From Bosea sp. ANAM02 (GTDB taxonomy: Bacteria; Pseudomonadota; Alphaproteobacteria; Rhizobiales; Beijerinckiaceae): 64,000 bases of DNA. Within the stretch, counting starts at the first letter, position 1; each line of letters begins with the position of its first letter. The notes under the pieces are model-generated. The model worked only from the letters and a program-made list of their open reading frames with translations. It had not been told where the DNA came from and did not search any database. A program made the translations under genes and the position numbers. Of this stretch, positions 45,154-55,000 are shown in pieces. The stretch spans positions 3,686,001 to 3,750,000 of the forward strand of contig NZ_AP022848.1 of assembly GCF_011764485.1 (NCBI RefSeq), read 5' to 3'.

Positions 45154-46059
45154 ATGGACCGGTTCGGCGATCTCGACGTGTTCGCACATGTGGTGACGAC
45201 CAAGAGCATGTCGGCCGCCGGCCGGCAGCTCAACCTGTCGCCGGCCGTGATCTCGAAGCGCATCCGCCGGCTGGAGGAACGGCTCGGCGTGCGCCTGCTC
45301 CAGCGCACGACGCGGCAGCTCGCCCTCACCGAGGCCGGACAGGGTTTCTACGAGCGCGTCGTCTCGATCCTGTCCTCGATCGAGGAAGCGGAGTCCTGGG
45401 TGTCGAGCGGCGCCGGCCAGGTGCGCGGCACGCTGCGCGTTTCGGCGCCGACCTCCTTCGGCCGGATGCATGTCGCGCCGCATCTCAAGCGCTTCCTCGA
45501 CGCCAACCCGCTGGTGACCGTCGAACTCGTGCTGAGCGACGCCTTCGTCGACGTCGTCGGCGAGGGGTTCGACCTGGCGATCCGCATCGCGGACCTGCAG
45601 GATTCGAGCCTCGTGGCCAAAAGACTCGCCCGCAATCACCGGGTGCTCTGCGCGACGCCGGGCTATCTTGCCGAACATGGCACCCCGGCCGATATCGCCG
45701 CGCTGTCGCGCCATACCCTGATCGCCCATAACGCCGACCATTGGCGGCTCGACGGTCCGGAAGGCCCGGTCTCTGTGCGGGTCAACGGCCCGCTGCGCAC
45801 CAATTCGAGCGAGGTCGTGCGCGAGGCGCTGCTGGGCGGCGTCGGCATCGCCCTGCGCTCGACCTGGGATGTCGGGCCGGAACTCAAGTCGGGCGCGCTG
45901 CAACGGGTCCTGCCGGCCTATGCGGTCGGCTCGCGCGTCGCGATCTATGCGGTCTATCCGAGCCGCCGGCATATGGAGCAGAAGGTGCGTGCCTTCGTGG
46001 ACTACCTCGGCGAGCTCTATGGCGCCACGCCCTATTGGGATGCGGGGCTTGCGCTGTAG
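45154..46059 (+). CDS. LysR family transcriptional regulator
   Basis: This 301-residue regulator has an N-terminal winged helix at residues 1-60 (FAHVVTTKSMSAAGRQLNLS, then RIRRLEERLGVRLLQRTTR). The co-inducer-binding domain follows from about residue 90. I chose the ATG at 45154, which follows AAGGTGG at six bases; a GTG six bases upstream is less well placed. It diverges from glcD, and LysR proteins commonly control the divergent operon, so it may regulate glycolate oxidation. E. coli uses a GntR-type GlcC for this, so a LysR would be a different arrangement. The effector is unknown. Confidence 0.92.
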   Translation: MDRFGDLDVFAHVVTTKSMSAAGRQLNLSPAVISKRIRRLEERLGVRLLQRTTRQLALTEAGQGFYERVVSILSSIEEAESWVSSGAGQVRGTLRVSAPTSFGRMHVAPHLKRFLDANPLVTVELVLSDAFVDVVGEGFDLAIRIADLQDSSLVAKRLARNHRVLCATPGYLAEHGTPADIAALSRHTLIAHNADHWRLDGPEGPVSVRVNGPLRTNSSEVVREALLGGVGIALRSTWDVGPELKSGALQRVLPAYAVGSRVAIYAVYPSRRHMEQKVRAFVDYLGELYGATPYWDAGLAL

Positions 46060-46089
46060 GACAGCGTATCGTTGAGATGGAGTGATGCC

Positions 46090-46241
46090 GTCATTCCGGG
46101 GCATTGCGCAGCAATGAGCCCGGAATCCAGAACCGATGCCCTGCCCGTTGACGTCGAAGCAGCCGGGAAATGGGTGCTTCCCGAAAGCGGGGCATCGGTT
46201 CTGGATTCCGGGCTCGGCCCTGCGGGCCGCCCCGGAATGAC
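46090..46241. repeat. Family B intergenic palindrome
   Basis: The outer arms are GTCATTCCGGGG and CCCCGGAATGAC. The inner arms CCGGAATCCAGAACCGATG and CATCGGTTCTGGATTCCGG are perfect partners, and a GGGAA/TTCCC hairpin lies in the loop. It ends 27 bases before the SMP-30 start. Confidence 0.92.
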
Positions 46242-46268
46242 GATGCGGCGGCGTGAAGGAGGAATGAC

Positions 46269-47201
46269 ATGTTCGGCCAGCTCGAAGGCACGGGGGTTAC
46301 GGTCCTCGACCCGCGGTTCCATCGCGTCGTTCCGGGCTCGGCGCGGGTGGAGCGACTGTGGACGGGCGCGCGCTGGTCGGAGGGGCCGGCCTGGTTCCCA
46401 GCCCACAACTCGCTGATCTGGTCTGACATCCCCAACGACCGCATGCTGCGCTACGACGCGCTGAGCGGCCAGGTCGGCACCTTCAGGCAGCCCGCCCGCA
46501 ATTCCAACGGCAACACGGTCGACGCCCAAGGGCGACTCGTCACCTGCGAGCATGGCGGGCGGCAGGTGACGCGCACCGAGCATGACGGCTCGATCACCGT
46601 GCTCGCCAGCCATTTCGGCGGCAGGCGCCTCAACTCGCCGAACGATGCCGTGGTGAAGTCAGACGGCTCGATCTGGTTCACCGATCCGGATTACGGCATC
46701 CTCAGCGACTACGAGGGCGACAAGTCCCCCGGCGAGATCGGCGCCTGCCATGTCTACCGGATCAACGGCGAAAGCGGCGAGATCGCTGTCGTCGCCGATG
46801 ATTTCGTCAAGCCCAACGGTCTCGCCTTCTCGCCTGACGAGAGCATCCTCTACATCGCCGATACCGGCGCGAGCCATGATCCTGAGAACGGGCCGCGGCA
46901 TATCCGCAGCTTCGAAATGGGCCGGGACGGCTTCACGCTGGGCGCTTCGAAGGTGTTCGCCACCTGCACGGCCGGGCTGTTCGACGGTTTTCGCCTGGAC
47001 ATCGAGGGCCGGATCTGGACCAGCGCCGCCGACGGCGTCCATATCTACCACCCGGACGGCACGCTGATCGGGAAGGTCCATATCCCGGAGATCGTCGCGA
47101 ATGTCTGTTGGGGCGGGCCGAAGCTCAACCGCCTGTTCATCTGCGGCACGACCTCGCTGTATTCGGTCATGACGCATACGAACGGGGCGGTGCGGCCGTA
47201 A
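46269..47201 (+). CDS. SMP-30/gluconolactonase/LRE family protein
   Basis: This 310-residue six-bladed propeller protein resembles sugar lactonases. It has WSEGPAWFPAHNSLIWSDIP (with the metal-binding Glu), the Asn-containing strands LNSPNDAVVKSDGSIWFTDP, and a catalytic Asp region FDGFRLDIEGRIWTSAADG. Relatives hydrolyse gluconolactone and other sugar lactones with a divalent metal. A strong AGGAGG lies six bases before the ATG, directly after a palindrome. There is no signal peptide, so it is cytoplasmic. It may be co-regulated with the LysR gene upstream, but the palindrome separates them. Confidence 0.92.
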   Translation: MFGQLEGTGVTVLDPRFHRVVPGSARVERLWTGARWSEGPAWFPAHNSLIWSDIPNDRMLRYDALSGQVGTFRQPARNSNGNTVDAQGRLVTCEHGGRQVTRTEHDGSITVLASHFGGRRLNSPNDAVVKSDGSIWFTDPDYGILSDYEGDKSPGEIGACHVYRINGESGEIAVVADDFVKPNGLAFSPDESILYIADTGASHDPENGPRHIRSFEMGRDGFTLGASKVFATCTAGLFDGFRLDIEGRIWTSAADGVHIYHPDGTLIGKVHIPEIVANVCWGGPKLNRLFICGTTSLYSVMTHTNGAVRP

Positions 47202-47231
47202 GACGAGGGGATTCGGTCGGACGCCGCGTCC

Positions 47232-47322
47232 GTCACGGTCGGGCCTGTCCCGACCATCCGCGTCTTCGGTGATGCAACGCGGTGTTCAAGACGTGGATGC
47301 TCGCCACAAGGGCGAGCATGAC
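47232..47322. repeat. Family C intergenic palindrome
   Basis: It contains GTCGGGCCTGTCCCGACC and GCTCGCCACAAGGGCGAGC hairpins at the two ends, with ATCCGCGTCTT pairing with AAGACGTGGAT between them. It is the free-standing copy of the unit found inside composite elements at 5429 and 59283. Confidence 0.87.
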
Positions 47323-47363
47323 GGGGCGCCCGTCCGCAGATCAGGCCTGGTCGACGAGCGCGG

Positions 47364-48719
47364 CTACACGTCCTGCCCCACATAGCCGGCGACGTCGCGC
47401 ATGCGCTTCAGCGTGCGCCAGTAGATGTCCTCCATCAGGAGATGAGCAAACTCGCCGTTGCGGCCGATGCTGTAGAGACCGTCCACGCCGGTGCTCTGCG
47501 CGAAGTTCTGGCGTCGCTCCTCGTAGCGCGCGAGATAGACCGGATAGGCGAATGGCGTCTTCAGCATGCCGCCGGCGCCGATATAGCGTGCGCGCAGATG
47601 CGGATAGATGCGGCAGAGGCCGTCCAGGCAGGCCTCTGCCAGCTTCTCATCGGACATCGTCCACCAGGCGTCGCCGACCTCGCAACCGATGTCGAAGGTC
47701 AGTTGCGTGCGCCCCTCCGGCGCGAGCCAGGGCATGGAGAACGGTGCCTCCGTGACACGGAAGAAGGGCTGCGTGCGGTCCGGCACCCAGAGCATCGTGT
47801 CCGGCAGGAGATTGCGGCCCTCGAAGCGCAGATTGACGAAGATCATCGGCCGGTAGCGGAAGCCGGCGAGTTCGTCGAGCGCATCTGTGCCCTCGACGAG
47901 CCTGGGCAGGACATGGACCGGGGCCGTGCTGATCACGGCTGAGACGCCGATCTCGCGGCCGTTGACCTTCACAGCCACGACCTTGCCGTTCTCGACATAG
48001 ACGCGCTCGACCTTCGATTCGAGCGCGATGCTGTCGTTGAGTCGGGCGACAGTCGGCTCCAGCAGCTTGGCGACGCCGCCCTCGGGATAGACATGGTAGA
48101 CGCGCGGGCTTTCCGGCATCTCGTGCGAATAGCCGTTGCAGACCGCCCTGCCCGTCAGACGAGACGCGGCCTTCAGCAGGAATGTCTTCATCACGCCGGC
48201 CGCGAGCTTGTTGCCGACGGCGGGCGAGAGCTCATGCGCCGGCGCGCCGGACCAGGCCTCGGCCAGGGGAATCGCGACATCCTCGGCAAGCGCCGCGCCA
48301 TAGGCGTTGCGGAACCAGTCGGCCGCGCTTTCGACCGGCCGGGGATGCAAGCGGGCCGAGACGGCGCTCGCCGCATAGCGGGGCGAGAACGCGAGGCCGA
48401 AGGGGTAGCTGTAGCTCCGGCCGCCCAGCGCGACCGCCTCGCCGTAATGGCGAACGGTGCGCGAGACCGCGCTCGCCCCCATCGCATCAGCCAGACGGTT
48501 GCTGACGAAATGCGCACCGAAGTCGTAGGTATAGCCCTCAGCATCCTTGAAGGAGGAGGCCATGCCGCCGACCGCGCGGCCGCTTTCGAAGACCGTGGCG
48601 CGAATGCCGCGACGCTCAAGCTCATAGGCCGCCGTGAGACCGGCGATGCCGGCGCCGATGATCGCGACGGGCTTGGCGAGGCGGCGCCAGATGGTCGGTG
48701 CCTGCACGGCGATGTTCAT
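47364..48719 (-). CDS. FAD-dependent oxidoreductase (amine oxidase / protoporphyrinogen-oxidase-like)
   Basis: This 451-residue flavoprotein has an N-terminal Rossmann motif (VAIIGAGIAGLTAAYELERRG) and a GGMASSF motif. DFGAHFVSN, with its His, is like UDP-galactopyranose mutase and protoporphyrinogen-oxidase-related proteins. The C-terminal FAD contact is GVDGLYSIGRNGEFAHLLMEDI. The substrate cannot be named; related proteins in polysaccharide loci act on sugars or polyprenyl compounds. The ATG at 48719 starts just before the dinucleotide-binding fold, and the upstream open frame is not family-like. It probably stands alone. Confidence 0.85.
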   Translation of the reverse strand: MNIAVQAPTIWRRLAKPVAIIGAGIAGLTAAYELERRGIRATVFESGRAVGGMASSFKDAEGYTYDFGAHFVSNRLADAMGASAVSRTVRHYGEAVALGGRSYSYPFGLAFSPRYAASAVSARLHPRPVESAADWFRNAYGAALAEDVAIPLAEAWSGAPAHELSPAVGNKLAAGVMKTFLLKAASRLTGRAVCNGYSHEMPESPRVYHVYPEGGVAKLLEPTVARLNDSIALESKVERVYVENGKVVAVKVNGREIGVSAVISTAPVHVLPRLVEGTDALDELAGFRYRPMIFVNLRFEGRNLLPDTMLWVPDRTQPFFRVTEAPFSMPWLAPEGRTQLTFDIGCEVGDAWWTMSDEKLAEACLDGLCRIYPHLRARYIGAGGMLKTPFAYPVYLARYEERRQNFAQSTGVDGLYSIGRNGEFAHLLMEDIYWRTLKRMRDVAGYVGQDV

Positions 48720-48853
48720 GGCGGTCGCTCCGCTGTCATCGAGCTTGCGTCGACGACCCAGTCCATAGCAGGAGCGGATGAATTCGGATTTGCGGGGAAG
48801 CCGCAATCAGAGACCGAAACTATAATGGATCGTTAAGCTTAACCGCGCGGGCG

Positions 48854-49915
48854 TCAGCGCGGTGGTGCGCTCTTCACGCGGCTGAGCACGAGCGGCATCG
48901 CCAGGCCGATGACGACGAAGCGCACGAGATGATGCGCCCCGACATAAAGCGTATCGAGCCCCATGGCGAAGGCGAGCATCGCCATCGCCTCCAGGCCGCC
49001 CGGCGCGAAGGCCGCCATGCCGCTGGCATAGGACACATCCGCAAGCCAGGCGGCTGGCCAGGCGAAGAGGAAGGCGACTCCGATCGAAACGGCGAAGCCG
49101 CCGATCGCCAACGGAAACAGCCCCTTGAGCTCGTTGCGCGGGATATTGGCGATGCGCCCGCCCATGGTGGTGCCGAGCAGGACCTGCACGGCGATCTGGA
49201 TCGGCATGGGCAGCGCGCCCTCGACGAGGCCACTGCCATGCAGGGCCGCGCTGGCGAAGGTCGCGCCGAACATCAAGGGTGCGGAGAGGCCGATCCGCTC
49301 GAAGAAAAGCCCCAGTGCCAGCCCGGCCATGGTCACGCCGAACATGGTGCTGGCATCGACGTCCCGAACGACGGGGACCGGCATGCCGGTGGCGGCACCG
49401 CTGAGCTGCATCACGCTCGGCAGGAGAGCGACGAGCACCAGCAAGCGGAAAAGCTGGACGACCGAGATGCGACCGATATTCGCGCCCTTGGCCTGCGCCA
49501 CCGCGAGCACGGTCGACAAGGCGCCGGGCGCGGCGGCCAGGAGGGCATCGATCCAGGGCCAGCGCGCGACATGGCGCAGATAGGCGCCGGTCGCGAGCAT
49601 GATCGCGGCGACGCCGACGAGCAGGATGAGGAGAGATGCCGGATAGCGCGCCGCCGCGGCCAGCGCCTCGGGCGTCGCCGCCGAGCCCAGGATCGCGCCG
49701 GAGAGGACCATGGTGGAATCGAACCAGGGCCGGCGCAGGTTCGGCAGCGGACGGATCAGGGCGACGATCGCGCTGATCAGCATCGAGCCGGACAGCCAGG
49801 CCGCGGGCATGCCGAGCAGCGCGAAGCCCCCGCCCCCGATCGCCGCCAGTGCAATGACCAGGATTTCCCGCCAGAGAATGGCCAGCCGGTTTTTGGGATA
49901 GCCGAACGGTTTCAT
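48854..49915 (-). CDS. AbrB family membrane protein (ammonia monooxygenase-like)
   Basis: This 353-residue protein has about ten hydrophobic helices and an internal duplication: GFALLGMPAAWLSGSMLISA near residue 30 echoes in the second half (LGLFFERIGLSAPLMFGATF). This is the AbrB-type membrane family, unrelated to the AbrB DNA-binding protein, once called putative ammonia monooxygenase. The function is unknown, perhaps transport or regulation. It ends GLAMPLVLSRVKSAPPR. The aminotransferase gene upstream (start 51228, stop 50035) is on the same strand with a 119-base gap. Confidence 0.88.
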   Translation of the reverse strand: MKPFGYPKNRLAILWREILVIALAAIGGGGFALLGMPAAWLSGSMLISAIVALIRPLPNLRRPWFDSTMVLSGAILGSAATPEALAAAARYPASLLILLVGVAAIMLATGAYLRHVARWPWIDALLAAAPGALSTVLAVAQAKGANIGRISVVQLFRLLVLVALLPSVMQLSGAATGMPVPVVRDVDASTMFGVTMAGLALGLFFERIGLSAPLMFGATFASAALHGSGLVEGALPMPIQIAVQVLLGTTMGGRIANIPRNELKGLFPLAIGGFAVSIGVAFLFAWPAAWLADVSYASGMAAFAPGGLEAMAMLAFAMGLDTLYVGAHHLVRFVVIGLAMPLVLSRVKSAPPR

Positions 49916-50034
49916 CGCGCTCCCGCCGCGCCGGGAACGGGCGGCGCGGGGCGTTCATGGCGATGCTCCGGCAGCGGGTCAACCGACCCGCTCCCCGCCG
50001 GACGCAGGGCGGCGTTGCGCCGCCCGCCTTCGGG

Positions 50035-51228
50035 TCAGCCGGCCGCCAGGGCCTTTTGCAGGCGCGCGACGGCCTCGACCAAATCGCTCGACTTGCGGGC
50101 GAAGCAGAGGCGCAGGCCCGTCTCCCCGCCGGGTCCGAAGGCCGTGCCGGGGGCGAGGCCGACATTGGCGCTGTCGACCAGATCGAGGGCGAGCTTGCGC
50201 GAATCCTCGCGGCCGTCGACCGAAAAGAACTGGTAGAAGGCTCCGACAGGCGCCGAGAGCGTGACGCGGTTCGTCGCCTTCAGTCCCTCGAACACGATCC
50301 GGCGGCCTTCGGCTGCGCGCGCGATCTGCTCGGCGACGAAGCCCTCGCCCTCGTCGAGGGCGGCGATGGCGCCGCGCTGGACGAAGACCGGCGAGCCGGA
50401 GGTCGAGTACTGGATCAGGTTCTCGACGATCTGGCCGAAGGCGACGGGCACCTCGATCCAGCCGATGCGCCAGCCGGTCATCGCCCAGTTCTTCGAGAAG
50501 GTCTGGACGAAGATGACGCGGTCCTCCGCCTCCATGATGTCGTGGAAGGAGGGCGCGCGCTCCGAGCCGTCATAGACGAAGCGGCCATAGATCTCGTCGG
50601 CGACGATCCAGATGCCGTGCTTGCGCGAGAGCGCGAGCAGCGCCTCCTGCTCGGCCCGGGTCGCGGTCCAGCCGGTGGGGTTGGATGGCGAGTTCACCAG
50701 GATGCCGCGGGTGCGCGGCGTGATCGCCTTCGCGAGCCTGTCGAGATCGAGGGTGAACTGGCCTTGCTTGTAATCCATCGGCACGCAGACGGTCGCGGCG
50801 CCGCTGACGCCGACGGCTGCGCCGAAATTCGGCCAGGCCGGGGTCGGGATCAGGATTTCGTCGCCGGGGCCGGCGATCAATCGTACCGCAATCTGGACCG
50901 ACTGCATGCCCGAGCCGGTGACGTAGAAGCTTTCGGGCGAGAAGGCGCGGCCATAAAGACGCTCATGATAGCGTGCGAGCGCCTCGCGCAGTTCCGGGAT
51001 GCCGCGCTGCCAGGTGTAGAAGGTCTCGCCCGCGGCGAGCGAGCGCGCCGCCGCATCCGCGATGAAGCCGGGGGTCGAGAGATCGCCCTCGCCCACCCAG
51101 AGCGGAATCAGGCCGGGCTTGAGGCGGCCGTGATTGACCACCTCGACGATCCCGCTCTCGGGGGCATTCCGGGCTTCGGGACGAAGCTCGGCGAGCAGGG
51201 TGCTGCCCGGCAGGATGGCGCTGTTCAT
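50035..51228 (-). CDS. class I/II pyridoxal-phosphate aminotransferase
   Basis: This 397-residue fold-type-I aminotransferase has the phosphate-binding and aromatic residues YVTGSGMQSVQIAVRLI, ILVNSPSNPTGWTATRAEQ and WIVADEIYGRFVYDG. The PLP Lys lies in QTFSKNWAMTGWRIGW. This layout is close to aspartate/tyrosine-type aminotransferases of subgroup I. It transfers amino groups between amino acids and 2-oxo acids in the cytoplasm. The natural substrate cannot be read from sequence. The Arg near the C-terminus that binds the substrate carboxylate appears in GLRLCFARKSSD. The gene stands alone between two unrelated membrane-protein genes. Confidence 0.9.
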   Translation of the reverse strand: MNSAILPGSTLLAELRPEARNAPESGIVEVVNHGRLKPGLIPLWVGEGDLSTPGFIADAAARSLAAGETFYTWQRGIPELREALARYHERLYGRAFSPESFYVTGSGMQSVQIAVRLIAGPGDEILIPTPAWPNFGAAVGVSGAATVCVPMDYKQGQFTLDLDRLAKAITPRTRGILVNSPSNPTGWTATRAEQEALLALSRKHGIWIVADEIYGRFVYDGSERAPSFHDIMEAEDRVIFVQTFSKNWAMTGWRIGWIEVPVAFGQIVENLIQYSTSGSPVFVQRGAIAALDEGEGFVAEQIARAAEGRRIVFEGLKATNRVTLSAPVGAFYQFFSVDGREDSRKLALDLVDSANVGLAPGTAFGPGGETGLRLCFARKSSDLVEAVARLQKALAAG

Positions 51229-51349
51229 CGGGATCGGCCTCGCGAAAATCAGTGCCCCACCTTTAGCCGATCGCGGCGCGGCGAGGCATGAAATCGCGAG
51301 ATCGGGTCGATCGGCGGCCGTGATGATTCACGGCCGCGCGGGAGCCGGA

Positions 51350-51769
51350 TCAGGCCTGCTTCTGCCTGAGCAGATCGCGGATCTCGCCAAGCAGGACGAC
51401 GTCTTCCGGCGGCGCGGCGGGAGCCGCTTCCTTCGGCGGCTCCTTCCGCTGGAGCTTGTTGATGCCCTTGACGACCATGAAGAGGACGAAGGCGATGATC
51501 AGGAAGTTGATGCCGACGGTTACAAAGTTGCCATAGGCGAGGACCGCGCCCTGCTTCTTGGCCTCCGAGAGGATCGGCGAGGTTACCCCGCTGTTCAGGC
51601 CGATGAAGTAATTCGAGAAGTCGACGCCGCCGAGCGCGCCGATGAAGGGCATGATGATGTCGGCGACGAGCGAATCGACAATCTTGCTGAAGGCAGCGCC
51701 GATGATGACACCGATGGCGAGATCGACGACATTGCCCTTCAGAGCGAATTTCTTGAATTCTTCCAACAT
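51350..51769 (-). CDS. mscL: large-conductance mechanosensitive channel MscL
   Basis: This 139-residue channel opens under membrane tension to release solutes during osmotic downshock. The first helix [20 protein letters not shown] is preceded by the amphipathic MLEEFKK. The second helix is [19 protein letters not shown], and the C-terminal bundle helix reads [13 protein letters not shown] longer Ala/Pro linker ([11 protein letters not shown]) joins them, as in other alphaproteobacteria. The ATG at 51769 follows AAGGGG. The upstream bases to 52041 show no gene I can support. Confidence 0.96.
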   Translation of the reverse strand: MLEEFKKFALKGNVVDLAIGVIIGAAFSKIVDSLVADIIMPFIGALGGVDFSNYFIGLNSGVTSPILSEAKKQGAVLAYGNFVTVGINFLIIAFVLFMVVKGINKLQRKEPPKEAAPAAPPEDVVLLGEIRDLLRQKQA

Positions 51770-52041
51770 GCTGCACCCCTTGAGAATCGGCAAGGCTACC
51801 CCAACAGCCTGAGCCGGACGCTAGACCAGCCGCCCGGAGCAGGGAAAGTCCGAAAACGCGCCAAAGCCGGCCCGAAGACGCGTGAAACGCAAAGAGCTGG
51901 GGATGAATCGGGCTCGAAGCCTTGCGCCAATGGCCTATGGCGAGCCGGCAGGCGCTTCGATACTCTGCGGAGAATCCGGAAACCGAGTTCCATGGCGCCT
52001 GCACCCCGGCCCCCTTCGCATACGGCCTCCACGAGGGCGAC

Positions 52042-55000
52042 ATGATCCCGGCCTGGTCCGTGGTGCTGGTCGCGCTCGCCTATCTGTGCGGGCTCTTCGC
52101 CGTCGCGCATATGGCCGACACCTCCGGGCGCAAGCTGATGACCGGCCGGGCGCGGACGACGGTCTATGCGCTGGCGCTCGGCGTCTACTGCACGTCCTGG
52201 ACCTTCTACGGCTCTGTCGGCTTCGCCAATCGCGCCGGATTCGATTTCCTCGGCATCTATGTCGGGCCGATCCTCGTGATCGGGCTCGGCCATCGCTTCG
52301 TCGCCCGCATCGTCGGCATCGCCAAGTCGCAGAACATCACCTCGATCGCCGATTTCGTCGGCGCCCGCTACGGCAAGAGCGAGCGCGTCGCCGCGCTGGT
52401 CTGCATCGTCGCCGTGATCGGCGCCCTGCCTTACATCTCGTTGCAGTTGAAGGCGGTCGCGAACTCGCTCTCCGTCTTCCTCGCGGCGACCGGCGGCCAT
52501 GCCCCGACGCCGGACGTTCCGGTGCTGAGCGACCTGCCTTTCCTGGTCGCGATCGTGCTCGCCGGCTTCGCCTGCGCCTTCGGCACCCGCCATATCGATG
52601 CCACCGAGCACCAGGACGGGCTCGTCCTGGCGATCGCGGTCGAATCGCTGATCAAGCTCGTCGCCTTCCTCGTGCTCGGCTTCTTCATCGTCTACGGGCT
52701 GTTCGGCGGCGCCGGCGATCTGCTCGCCCAGGCAGCGAAACCCGCCGGCGGCGCGCCGCCGATCTGGGAGCGAACGTCGAGCTGGCCGAACTTCCTGACG
52801 CTGACGCTGCTGTCGAGCTGCGCCGCGCTGCTGCTGGCACGGCAATTCCACATGACGATCGTCGAGAACCGCGACGCGCGGGACGTTCGCCGCGCGGCCT
52901 GGATGTTCCCGCTCTATCTCGTGCTGATCAACCTGTTCGTGCTGCCTCTGGCAGCCGCCGGAGAGATCGTGATCCCCGGCAGCGGCATCGACCGCGACAT
53001 GACCGTGCTGCTGCTGCCCCTGCAGCGCGAGGCGGGGGTGATCGCCCTCTTCGTCTTCGTCGGCGGGCTCTCGGCCGCGACGGCGATGGTGATCGTCGCC
53101 TCGGTCGCGCTGGCGATCATGATCTCCAACCATCTCGTCATGCCGCTCATGCTGCGCGGCCGGCGGGGCCTGAGCGATCCCGGGCGAGCGGTCAGGCTGT
53201 TCGGCCGGCGCGACGACGGCAACAGCAATCTCGGCGGCGATCTCGGCTCGCAGGTCGTGGTCATCCGACGGTTGAGCATCTTCGTCGTGATCCTGCTCGG
53301 CTATGTCTATTATCGCGCCTCGGGCGAAGCGGCCCTGGTCTCGATCGGCCTGCTCTCCTTCGCGGCCACGGCGCAGATCGCGCCGGCCTTCTTCGGCGGC
53401 CTGTTCTGGCGGCGCGGCACCGCTCTCGGCGCGGTGGCCGGGCTGACCGTCGGGACGCTGGTCTGGGCCTATACGCTGCTGATGCCGAGCCTGGCCTTGT
53501 CCGGCGGCTGGTGGAGCGCGATCGTGGCCCACGGCCCCTTCGGCGCCGGCATCTTCAAGCCGGAGGCCCTGTTCGGGCTCGACTGGCCGGCACTGCCGCA
53601 TGGGGTGTTCTGGAGCCTGGGGCTCAACATCCTCGCCTATATCGGCTTCTCGCTGCTGCGGCCGGCCAATGCGATGGAGCGGCTGCAGGCCAATGCCTTC
53701 GTCGAATCGCAGCCGACGACGATGGCCCAATCCTTCTCGCTCTGGCGCACCACCATCACCGAGGGCGAGCTGCAGTCGACGATCGCGCGCTATCTCGGGG
53801 CCGAGCGTACCCAGCGCGCCTTCGAGAGCTTCAACAGCGGCCGGGGCGAGGCCTCCGAAAGCGGGCGCCAGGCGGATATCCACCTGCTGCGCTTCGGCGA
53901 GCACCTGCTCTCCTCGGCCATCGGCGCGGCGTCCTCACGCCTCGTGCTGTCGCTCCTGCTGAAGCGGCGCAACCTCTCGACCGAGGCCGCCTTCAAGCTG
54001 CTCGACGATGCCTCGGCCGCGCTCCAGTACAACCGCGACATCCTCCAGCATGGGCTCGACCATGCCGGTCAGGGCATCACCGTGCTCGACCGCGACCTCA
54101 AGCTGCTCGCCTGGAACCAGGCTTTCATCCAGCTCTACGACCTGCCGGCCTCGCTGGTCAGGTTCGGCACGGGGCTCGACGAGATCGTGCGCTTCAACGC
54201 GGCGCGCGGCGCCTACGGCACAGGCGCACGCGACGAACTGATGGCGGCGCGGCTCGAAAGCTTCATCAACGACCGCGAGCCGGTGCGCCTCAAGCTCTAC
54301 CCGTCGAAGAAGGTCATCGAGGTCCGCACCAACGCCCTGCCCGACGGCGGCTTCGTCACGACCTATACCGACATCACCGAGACCGTCGCCGGCGAGGAGG
54401 AACTCGAACGCGTCAACGAGGGCCTGGAACGCCGCGTCGCCGAGCGCACCGAGGAACTGCTCCACGTCAATGCCGAATTGCAGCGTGCGAAGGCCGAAGC
54501 CGAAGCCGCCAATGCCTCGAAGACGCGCTTCCTCGCCGCCGCCAGCCACGACATCCTGCAGCCGCTCAACGCCGCGCGGCTCTATGCGACCTCGCTGGTC
54601 GAGCGCGATCGCAGCGGCGGCCAGCCCGAGCTTGCGGAGAATATCGACGCCTCGCTCGATGCGGTGGAAGAAATCCTGACCGCGCTGCTGGAGATATCGC
54701 GGCTCGATGGCGGGGCGCTGAAGCCCGAACTCTCCTCCTTCCGGCTGGACGAACTGATGCGCCAGCTCCAGCGCGAATTCGAGCCGAGCGCGCAGGAGAA
54801 GGGCCTGAAGCTCGTGTTCATGCCGTCCAGCCTGACTTTGCGCTCGGACCGGCGCCTGCTGCGCCGCCTGCTGCAGAACCTGATCTCCAACGCGATCAAG
54901 TACACGCCGAGCGGCAAGGTGCTGATCGGCTGCCGGCGTCGGGGCAGCCAGGTCGCGCTCGAGGTGATCGATACCGGGCTCGGCATCCCCCAGAGCAAAC